Positions 5,668 through 10,678 of a stretch of DNA of 10,678 nucleotides are shown here, in pieces. Origin of the DNA: JAXGPP01 sp964436865. GTDB taxonomy: Bacteria; Planctomycetota; Planctomycetia; Pirellulales; Thermoguttaceae. Each line of letters opens with the position of its first letter. Positions within the stretch are counted from its first letter, which is position 1. The notes under the pieces were generated by a model. The model saw only the letters and a list, made by a program, of their open reading frames with translations, made no database searches and was not told the origin of the DNA. The DNA lies in the NCBI GenBank assembly GCA_964436865.1, contig CAYTFK010000246.1:1-10678 (forward strand), given 5' to 3'. A program made the position numbers and the translations under genes.

Positions 5668-7461
5668 ATGCCACGCTCCGAAATGGCCCATCTGGAACTG
5701 CTGGCCGAGCTCGACTCGCTCAGTGATTCGCTCGAACGCTGGGTGGCCGACGCACCCGAGTGGCAGCCGGCCCGCACCTGCCGTGCGCTCGTGCGCCGGC
5801 TCCTGGAGCGGGGCCGCTCGATGCGCGTCCGCCTGGAAGCTCCACTGGTGGTGGCCACGCTGGGCGGAACGGGGACGGGAAAGAGCGCCCTGGTGAACGC
5901 ACTGGTCGGCGCCCACGTCACCCGGACCGACCGCGCCCGCCCGACGACGCTGCTGCCGGTGATGATCTGCCGGCCAGGTATCACGCCGAAGATGCTGGGG
6001 ATCGATCCGCAACTGGTCGAGCTGGTGCAGCGGGATCTGCCGGCCCTGGGCGACATGGTGATCATCGACTGCCCCGATCCCGACACGAGCGAGCAGGCCG
6101 ATGCGCCGCGGAGCAATTTGGCGCGGTTGCGGCAGATCCTGCCGCACTGCGACGTGTTGCTGGTGGCGACGACCCAGCAGAAGTATCGCAGCGCTCGCGT
6201 GGCCGAGGAACTGGCCGGCGCGGCGCCGGGGGCGCGGCTGGTGTTTGTGCAGACGCACGCCGACGAGGACCAGGATATCCGTGAAGACTGGCGGCGGATT
6301 CTCCAGGAACAATACACGGTCGGACATATCTTTCTGGTCGATTCTCTGGCTGCGTTGAACGACGCTCAGGCAGGAGTGGGACCGCGGGGCGAGTTTGCCA
6401 AGCTGGTGGATCTGCTCACGCGGCAACTGGCCGGTACGGCGCCGGCAAGGATTCGCCGCGCGAATTTCCTCGATCTGGTGGCCGATACGCTGGCGGCATG
6501 CAAGAGCCGGTTCGACGAGGGGCTGCCGGCGGTACGGCAACTTGAGACGGCGGTCGACGAGCAGCGGAGCAGTCTGGCGGCGCGCCTGGCGGAGCAGACG
6601 CGGAGCGAACTGCTTGCCGGCCGGCGGCAATGGGAAGGGCGGCTGGTGAACAAGGTCGCGGCGCACTGGGGCTTCAGCCCGTTTGCGCTGGTGCTCCGGG
6701 CGTTCGGCAGCGTGGGGGGCGTGGTGTCGGGCGCGCTGCTGATGCGGGTGCGCACTCCGGCCCAGCTTGCGCTGTGGGGCGCGCTGGAAGCGGGGCGGAC
6801 GCTGCACCGCAAGAAGAGCGAGCGGCAGGCTGACGCCAGCGCCGACCGGGCGCTGGCGGGCACCTGGGACCAGGCTGGTTTGCATGCGGCGTCGCTGGTG
6901 CTGACGGGGTACGCCACCGAAGCCGGGTTGGATCGCAACCATGCGGCCGTGGAGGTGGTGACGGCCGAGGCGGCTGAGGCGGGGAGAGACTTCGCTACGG
7001 ATGTGGCGGGGGAACTCGAACTCTTATTGGACCGAGTGGCGCGGCAGCACACCGGCTGGTTCACCCGTTGGCGCTACGACATTCTGCTGACCGCAATGCT
7101 GGTGGTCATTCTGTTTCGGCCGGCGAAGAATTTCTTCTACGACTCGTGGCTGGCGGCTCAGCCGGTGGAGGTGTTTGGAGTCGAGTTCTACCTGCTCTCG
7201 GCGTTCTGGTTCCTGTTGTGGTGCGTCGTGTTGTTGTGGGTGTTCACCACGCGGTTGCGGCGCGGGCTGGGACGGGAAATCGAGTCGCTTTCGGAAGGCT
7301 GGAAGAATCCTCGCCCGGCTGCCGGGATCTTTGCCCGGCTGGAAGGGGAGTGCGGCAGGGTGGAGCATTTCGGCCGCGAGCTGGAGCGTTTGCAGCAGCA
7401 CGTCGCGACGCTTCGCCACCGCCTCGACCTGCCGGACGACCAGCTAGCCCACCGCCGCTGA
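5668..7461 (+). CDS. Membrane-anchored dynamin-like / HSR1-type GTPase
   Basis: A 597-residue GTPase predicted to sit on the cytoplasmic face of the membrane. Visible GTPase elements: P-loop GGTGTGKS (66-73), G2-like RPTT (91-94), G3 position IIDCPDPD (132-139, D134-C-P-D137 in place of DxxG) and G4-like THAD (196-199). Helical segments follow at about 250-470. Two hydrophobic spans lie near the end: about 471-490 (DILLTAMLVVILF) and 507-531 (FYLLSAFWFLLWCVVLLW), separated by a loop of about 16 residues, a hairpin anchor. A basic, coiled-coil-like tail closes the protein. This order (GTPase, helices, membrane hairpin, helices) resembles bacterial dynamin-like proteins, although the family match is by architecture only. 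The start ATG 5668 has a TAG codon four codons upstream in frame; there is no Shine-Dalgarno, and ATG 5683 is possible. It is divergent from floA. Confidence 0.85.
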   Translation: MPRSEMAHLELLAELDSLSDSLERWVADAPEWQPARTCRALVRRLLERGRSMRVRLEAPLVVATLGGTGTGKSALVNALVGAHVTRTDRARPTTLLPVMICRPGITPKMLGIDPQLVELVQRDLPALGDMVIIDCPDPDTSEQADAPRSNLARLRQILPHCDVLLVATTQQKYRSARVAEELAGAAPGARLVFVQTHADEDQDIREDWRRILQEQYTVGHIFLVDSLAALNDAQAGVGPRGEFAKLVDLLTRQLAGTAPARIRRANFLDLVADTLAACKSRFDEGLPAVRQLETAVDEQRSSLAARLAEQTRSELLAGRRQWEGRLVNKVAAHWGFSPFALVLRAFGSVGGVVSGALLMRVRTPAQLALWGALEAGRTLHRKKSERQADASADRALAGTWDQAGLHAASLVLTGYATEAGLDRNHAAVEVVTAEAAEAGRDFATDVAGELELLLDRVARQHTGWFTRWRYDILLTAMLVVILFRPAKNFFYDSWLAAQPVEVFGVEFYLLSAFWFLLWCVVLLWVFTTRLRRGLGREIESLSEGWKNPRPAAGIFARLEGECGRVEHFGRELERLQQHVATLRHRLDLPDDQLAHRR

Positions 7462-7472
7462 GGAGCGGAAGG
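7452..7472. terminator. Short hairpin between convergent genes
   Basis: CCGCT (7455-7459), loop GAGG, AGCGG (7464-7468); flanking CC/GG can extend it across a bulge. It overlaps the GTPase stop and lies just before the stop of the opposing gene (7474). Weak, and without a clear T-run, but placed where a bidirectional terminator is expected. Confidence 0.3.
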
Positions 7473-7473
7473 G

Positions 7474-8109
7474 CTATTTCTGTCTTGCGAGCCGGTCGCG
7501 GCGCCAGCGGGAGAGGAGGCGGCGGCGACGGGTTTTCGGGACGGGCTCAAGGATGGCGACTGCGCTGGAGCGTGCGTCGCGGGAGAGGCGGAGGCGCACC
7601 GCGCGGCGACGGGACCACTTGTGGCGCAGACGCTTGGCGAAACCACCCGGCGGCACCGGCTCGATTTGGGCATCTGCCAGGACGGGTTCGACGGCCAACG
7701 GCTCCGCCACCCAGGGCGTGGTCTCGGAGAGGGCCACTTCGTCGGCCAGGGGGGCGCCGATGGCGCGGGCTGGGTAGACGAGGTGGAACTCGTGATGGCC
7801 GACGGTCCACTGCAGCACGAGGAAATGGTGGATGAGGTCGCTCAATACCAAGCCGACGCCGAGGACGAGCATCCATTGCCCGAGGACGGAGACCTGGGCG
7901 ACCAGGCCGGCGGCGGCGACTATGACGACGGCGGCGCCCCAGTAGCAGTGATGGACGCGGATGCCCCGCGTCATGCGGCCGACGGTCTTGAGGGTGTCGC
8001 GGCTCGCTTGCAGATCGAGGACAAAGCGGAAGAAAATGGTCACCAGCTCAATCACGATGGTGGCGACAAGCGACAGGACGATAATCTGGGCGATGGTGAG
8101 TCCGGGCAT
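7474..8109 (-). CDS. Membrane protein with paired-His motifs and Arg-rich tail, unknown function
   Basis: A 211-residue protein. About three TM segments: residues 6-31 (IAQIIVLSLVATIVIELVTIF), 58-76 and 79-99. Histidine pairs sit at the membrane edges: RVHHCYWG (51-58), DLIHHF (91-96) and GHHEFH (104-109). From about residue 160 the C-terminal tail is strongly basic, with runs such as KRLRHKWSRRR and KTRRRRLLSRWRRDR, probably cytoplasmic and able to contact nucleic acid or lipid head groups. The clustered His residues could bind a metal; this is inference, since the spacing does not match the classic HxxHH desaturase boxes. I know no named family. The start ATG 8109 gives a normal N-terminus before TM1; the open frame extends upstream to 8355 but that part is low-complexity and antisense-like. 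Shine-Dalgarno weak (GCGGA). Confidence 0.75.
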   Translation of the reverse strand: MPGLTIAQIIVLSLVATIVIELVTIFFRFVLDLQASRDTLKTVGRMTRGIRVHHCYWGAAVVIVAAAGLVAQVSVLGQWMLVLGVGLVLSDLIHHFLVLQWTVGHHEFHLVYPARAIGAPLADEVALSETTPWVAEPLAVEPVLADAQIEPVPPGGFAKRLRHKWSRRRAVRLRLSRDARSSAVAILEPVPKTRRRRLLSRWRRDRLARQK

Positions 8110-8195
8110 CAATCCGCAACTTGGGCTGGTGGGCGAAAGGGGGGGGAGGCCGGCGGCCAGAGGCGTGATTCCCGTCGCTTCTGGATGATACGTAT

Positions 8196-8208
8196 TTCGG
8201 CTGCCGAA
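8196..8208. promoter_or_regulatory. Palindrome TTCGGC-T-GCCGAA upstream of the His-pair membrane gene
   Basis: Perfect 6-base arms around one base, about 87 bases upstream of ATG 8109. It could be an operator or a small hairpin. No firm -10/-35 pair can be assigned beside it. Confidence 0.25.
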
Positions 8209-8217
8209 CGATCGCAG

Positions 8218-8258
8218 AAAAACCCGGAATGGGCGGGTAAGGATTAAATGGGTTTTTT
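8218..8258 (-). terminator. Putative intrinsic terminator for the dehydrogenase transcript
   Basis: Read on the minus strand: AAAAAACCC, spacer, then ACCCG-CCCATTC-CGGGT followed by a T-run (TTTTTCTG). The outer arms (8218-8225 and 8250-8257) are also perfectly complementary, so the element is symmetric and could act in both directions. It lies about 130-170 bases past the Gfo/Idh/MocA stop and upstream of the next minus-strand gene. Confidence 0.5.
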
Positions 8259-8322
8259 GAAGCGTCCCGCCAGTATTGCAGCATCGGGCGGATCGGGCAA
8301 GGAAAAATGGGCCGGGAGGCCA

Positions 8323-8348
8323 GGGTCGGCGCGGAAGCGCGCCGACTC
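8323..8348. terminator. Strong GC hairpin just past the dehydrogenase stop
   Basis: GTCGGCGCG (8325-8333), loop GAAG, CGCGCCGAC (8338-8346): 9 perfect pairs, extendable by one wobble and one G-C pair on the plus strand. It begins about 40 bases past the stop at 8388 on the minus strand. The nearest T-run (ATTTTTCC) is about 20 bases further, so it may protect or pause the 3' end instead of terminating directly. Confidence 0.4.
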
Positions 8349-8366
8349 GGGCCACCCGGCGGTGGA

Positions 8367-8391
8367 GTGTCAGTCGGGGGGGGGGTGTCAG
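8367..8391. repeat. G10 homopolymer between direct GTGTCAG repeats
   Basis: Ten consecutive G (8376-8385) flanked by GTGTCAG at 8367-8373 and 8385-8391. The right copy covers the dehydrogenase stop codon (8388-8390, TGA on the minus strand). The tract is outside the coding region. Confidence 0.7.
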
Positions 8392-9875
8392 ACCTCGGCG
8401 GGGACGACGAACGGCTCGCGGTAGGCCCGGGTGAGGAGCTTGTTGGCGGCGGCGTTGTCGACGAATTTTTCGGCCTGGGGATCGAAGGCTACCCGGGGGC
8501 CGAGCTGGTATTCGACTTCCTTGACGTCGGGGAAGACGCCCTTGATGTTGTCATCGATGGCCGAGATGCTCGCCTGGACCTGGTCGTTGTCGCCAAATGC
8601 TTCGCGGATCTTGTCGACGGTGGCCGTGTTGCCGTCGCCGAGGCGATAGGCGATGTTGCCGAGGTGGCAGAGGGCGGCGGAGTAGTGCCCTTCGAGGATC
8701 TCGGCGTTGAGGTCTTCTGCCTTGCGACTGCGGACGCACTCGATGAAGTTTTCGAAGTGGGATCCCTTGGGCTTGCGGTAGTCGGTCATTTCGATCGGCG
8801 CGCCTTCGGAGGAGCCCTTGGCGTAGAACTTGCCGCCGCGGATCACGCCTTCGGTGGTGTAGAACTCGTTGTCGACCTGGTTGGGGAAGTTCTTATTCTT
8901 GACTACCAGTCCGCGCGTCTCGAAGACCAGCAGCACGTCGCCGAAGTCGTAGACGCAGAGCTCCATGTTGGGAGTCTGGCCCTGGTCCCTGGCGGAGACG
9001 AACGGGTCCTTCTTGCCCTCGGCCTCGACGATGCGCGTGCCCATGCTGATCACGCTCTTGGGGAACGTGGCGCTACTGCCGTCGGCGCCGGGGATGCCCC
9101 AGCGGGCGATGTCCATCTGGTGGACGCCCTGGTTGCCGATGTCGCCATTGCCGAAGTCCCAGAACCAGTGCCAGTCGTAGTGGACGAGGTTGGCGTGGAA
9201 GGGTTGCTCGGGAGCCGGTCCGAGCCAGAGGTTGAAGTCGAGGGTTTGGGGCGGCTCCTTGACCGGCTCGAAGCCGATGCTCCAGCGGGGCTTGCAGCAG
9301 TAGCCCTTGGCCACGAGCAGCTTGCCGTACTTGCCGCTGCGTGCGGCGGCGGTGTCGCGGGCCCAGCCGCCGGACGAGCGGCTCTGCGTGCCGTGCTGGA
9401 CGATGCGGCCGTACTTGCGGGCGGCCTCAACGGCCTTGCGCCCCTCGAAGACGTTGTGGCTGGCCGGCTTCTCGACGTACACATCCTTGCCGGCCTGGCA
9501 GGCGAAGACGGTGAGCGGGGCGTGCCAGTGGTTGGTGGTGGCGATGGTGACGGCGTCGACGTTGGCATCGTCGAGCATCTGGCGGTAGTCCTGGACGCAC
9601 TTTGGCGTGTTGCCGCCGGCGGTCTGGATCCGCTTGGAGCGACTCTCGAAAAGAGAACTGTCGGGATCGACGAGATAGGTGACCTGGACTCCCTTCATGG
9701 CGGCCAGTTCGCCCATGTGGCTCTGGCCGCGGCCGTTGATGCCGCAGACGGCGACGCGGATGGTGTCGTTGGCGCCGAGGACCTTCCCGGAGGCCTTGGT
9801 GCCGGCGATGACGATCCCCGCGCCGAACCCGGCCGCGGCGGTTTTCAGGAACGTACGACGACTCTGGCGCGACAT
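8388..9875 (-). CDS. Tat-exported Gfo/Idh/MocA family oxidoreductase
   Basis: A 495-residue NAD(P)-dependent oxidoreductase family protein, probably acting on a sugar or sugar-acid derivative outside the cytoplasm. The N-terminus has a Tat signal (SRRTFLK at 5-11, then a hydrophobic Ala/Gly stretch to about 30). The Rossmann fold follows: strand IRVAVCGINGRGQ, with GxxGxG at 45-50, acidic end of strand 2 near D70, TNHWHAP (114-120) and EKP (135-137, the family's conserved Lys). The C-terminal half carries GNGDIGNQGVHQMD (242-255), the motif common in planctomycete paralogues. The start ATG 9875 has AAAGGAG at 9882-9888 with a 6-base spacer; the frame stays open 525 bases upstream, but that part is not coding-like. 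The gene is isolated, so the substrate is unknown. Confidence 0.93.
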   Translation of the reverse strand: MSRQSRRTFLKTAAAGFGAGIVIAGTKASGKVLGANDTIRVAVCGINGRGQSHMGELAAMKGVQVTYLVDPDSSLFESRSKRIQTAGGNTPKCVQDYRQMLDDANVDAVTIATTNHWHAPLTVFACQAGKDVYVEKPASHNVFEGRKAVEAARKYGRIVQHGTQSRSSGGWARDTAAARSGKYGKLLVAKGYCCKPRWSIGFEPVKEPPQTLDFNLWLGPAPEQPFHANLVHYDWHWFWDFGNGDIGNQGVHQMDIARWGIPGADGSSATFPKSVISMGTRIVEAEGKKDPFVSARDQGQTPNMELCVYDFGDVLLVFETRGLVVKNKNFPNQVDNEFYTTEGVIRGGKFYAKGSSEGAPIEMTDYRKPKGSHFENFIECVRSRKAEDLNAEILEGHYSAALCHLGNIAYRLGDGNTATVDKIREAFGDNDQVQASISAIDDNIKGVFPDVKEVEYQLGPRVAFDPQAEKFVDNAAANKLLTRAYREPFVVPAEV

Positions 9876-9881
9876 GGAGTG

Positions 9882-9888
9882 CTCCTTT
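9882..9888 (-). promoter_or_regulatory. Shine-Dalgarno of the Gfo/Idh/MocA gene
   Basis: AAAGGAG, 6 bases before ATG 9875. It fixes the start at the Tat signal. Confidence 0.7.
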
Positions 9889-10121
9889 GCTGGAGATGGA
9901 GATGCGGTAGGTGGGGAGGCGGGTCTGGCGGAACGGCTGCCATTACAGCACACGCGGGGGGCGAAGTCCAGCAGGAAGCGGCGGTCGGACCCGCGGCGGA
10001 GCGGTGCGCCACCAGGGGGCGACTGCGGCGGTGACGGTTTGCAGGCCGACCGATGAGCGCGGCGGGGACTGGTTGCGAAGGGCGGAGGAATGGTTGCCGG
10101 CAGGGCATACCCCCCGATGAT
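9889..10121. other. Upstream leader of the dehydrogenase gene, no gene seen
   Basis: GC-rich, with open frames only by lack of stops. A short GGAGAT tandem lies at 9893-9904. The minus-strand promoter of the dehydrogenase gene probably lies here, but I cannot place a convincing -10/-35. Confidence 0.35.
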
Positions 10122-10251
10122 GCGCAACAATAAACGCGTTGTTCCATTTCGTGCGTCGCGGGGCGTGGCGGCAAGTGCAAGGGCGCAAGGAAGTTCGCAC
10201 TGAGGGGCTCGCCGCAACTTTGTACGTACTGTGAGGTACGTGTTGAAGTTG
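10122..10251. repeat. Diverged repeat, copy A, with hairpins
   Basis: It shares with copy B, in the same order and at a 220-221 base offset: CGTCGCGG (10154-10161); GCGGCAAGTGCAAGGG (10168-10183); GAGG(GG)CTCG.CGCAA (near 10202-10217); and GTGTTGAAGTT (10240-10250). A weak stem AACAA/TTGTT (10126-10130, 10139-10143) precedes the first block. The end forms a nested dyad: CAACTT/AAGTTG (10215-10220, 10246-10251) enclosing ACGTAC/GTACGT (10224-10229, 10236-10241). Orientation and identity unknown. Confidence 0.6.
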
Positions 10252-10338
10252 GCGCACAGTGCGCGCCACCCGGGGGTCTGGCGGAGGGAGCGTGCATCGC
10301 GCGGATTTTCGCTGTGCCAGTGGAGCTTTGTAGCAGCG

Positions 10339-10471
10339 AAGCGAAACGCCCTTGAGGGTGTTTCGTTTGGATACGTCGCGGCGCGCCGCGGCAAGTGCAA
10401 GGGATATAGTGTTTTCCATTTACGAGGCTCGGCGCAAGTGAATTTACCCTTTTGGCTTCAGTGTTGAAGTT
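10339..10471. repeat. Diverged repeat, copy B, with leading hairpin
   Basis: Blocks matching copy A: CGTCGCGG (10374-10381), GCGGCAAGTGCAAGGG (10388-10403), GAGGCTCGGCGCAA (near 10424-10437) and GTGTTGAAGTT (10461-10471). In front is a strong hairpin: 10339-10351 pairs with 10356-10368 over 13 positions, with two G-T wobbles and loop TTGA. The wobbles make it more stable as plus-strand RNA. The ends and the spacer between copies are much less similar, so this is an old duplication, or two copies of a dispersed element. Confidence 0.6.
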
Positions 10472-10605
10472 CGTAGAGGGGTATGCGGTTGGGGGCGGTT
10501 GTAAAGGGTTGCGGGGAGGAGATTTGCGGTCGGAGCGGGGCTGAGCGGGGGTGATGGAGATCGGTGAGCGGTGCATGGAAGAGGGCCTTTCGTTGGGGGT
10601 GAATT
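10472..10605. other. G-rich intergenic stretch, no gene seen
   Basis: The plus strand is strongly purine-rich (many GGGG runs, TGGAG and GCGG words). No ORF with coding character. It may include the leader of a plus-strand gene beginning at 10606. Confidence 0.35.
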
Positions 10606-10678
10606 ATGGATCCGGTCGCGCGGGCGCGCAGATTGGGCGCGGGGCCCGGCGAGGGGCTTTTGCGGAGGCCGGCGCGGA
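10606..10678 (+). CDS. Possible 5' end of an unidentified gene, cut by the window edge
   Basis: ATG 10606 is preceded by GGGGGTGA (10595-10602), a fair Shine-Dalgarno match, and the frame is open for 24 codons to the edge, beginning MDPVARARRLG. Third positions are mostly G or C, as in the neighbouring genes. The piece is too short to assign a family. The opposite strand is also open here and ends in TAA near 10606, so a minus-strand gene end cannot be excluded. Confidence 0.3.
   Translation, partial: MDPVARARRLGAGPGEGLLRRPAR

Noticed and set aside
5518..6942. 474-codon minus-strand open frame, Arg/Gln/Pro-rich
   Set aside because: Antisense to the GTPase gene, whose P-loop and membrane segments are clear.
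8307..10034. 575-codon plus-strand open frame, Val/Asp/Gly-rich
   Set aside because: Antisense shadow of the Gfo/Idh/MocA gene; composition is that of a reverse-complemented GC-rich gene and it has no domain motifs.
9876..10400. 175-residue N-terminal extension of the dehydrogenase gene
   Set aside because: The frame is open, but a strong Shine-Dalgarno and a Tat signal fix the start at 9875; the extension is low-complexity and runs through the repeat element.
10231..10467. 78-codon plus-strand ORF across the repeat region
   Set aside because: No Shine-Dalgarno; the matching frame in the other repeat copy stops at a different place, so a shared coding function is not supported.

Overview
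The window looks like chromosomal DNA from a member of the Planctomycetota, probably close to the Pirellulales. The grounds are high GC, a Tat-exported Gfo/Idh/MocA oxidoreductase of the type planctomycetes carry in many copies (RRTFLK signal, GNQGVHQMD motif), a remnant of a DUF1593/Sde182 protein, and several membrane proteins of planctomycete flavour without named functions. The taxonomic call is inference from protein style.

Layout, left to right. From 1 to about 5474 every credible gene is on the minus strand. Read in the direction of transcription they are: floA (flotillin-like, 5474-4461); a four-TM membrane protein (4417-3914); a 5'-truncated DUF1593 C-terminal domain (3913-3569) that continues in the same frame past the TGA of the membrane gene; an ABC-2 ATPase and its permease, which overlap by 8 bases (3460-2537 and 2544-1171); and a predicted lipoprotein (890-168). 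A divergent intergenic region of 193 bases (5475-5667), holding two inverted repeats, separates floA from a plus-strand GTPase with two C-terminal membrane segments (5668-7461). That GTPase converges with a minus-strand membrane protein rich in His pairs with an Arg-rich tail (8109-7474). A hairpin-rich spacer follows (8110-8387), then the minus-strand Gfo/Idh/MocA gene (9875-8388). The last 800 bases hold no convincing complete gene. They contain two diverged copies of a roughly 120-base block offset by about 220 bases, each preceded by a hairpin, and a possible gene start at 10606.

How the genes may work together. FloA forms membrane microdomains; the adjoining small membrane protein may be co-transcribed with it. 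The divergent dynamin-like GTPase shares the promoter region, so a membrane-organisation theme around 3.9-7.5 kb is plausible but inferred. The ABC pair is a self-contained NatAB/YhaQP-type exporter. The lipoprotein, the His-pair protein and the dehydrogenase show no sequence-based link to the rest.

The best leads for something new are the in-frame DUF1593 remnant, the duplicated structured element at 10.1-10.5 kb, and the floA/GTPase divergent unit. I saw no CRISPR array, defence island, phage, complete insertion sequence, rRNA or tRNA.
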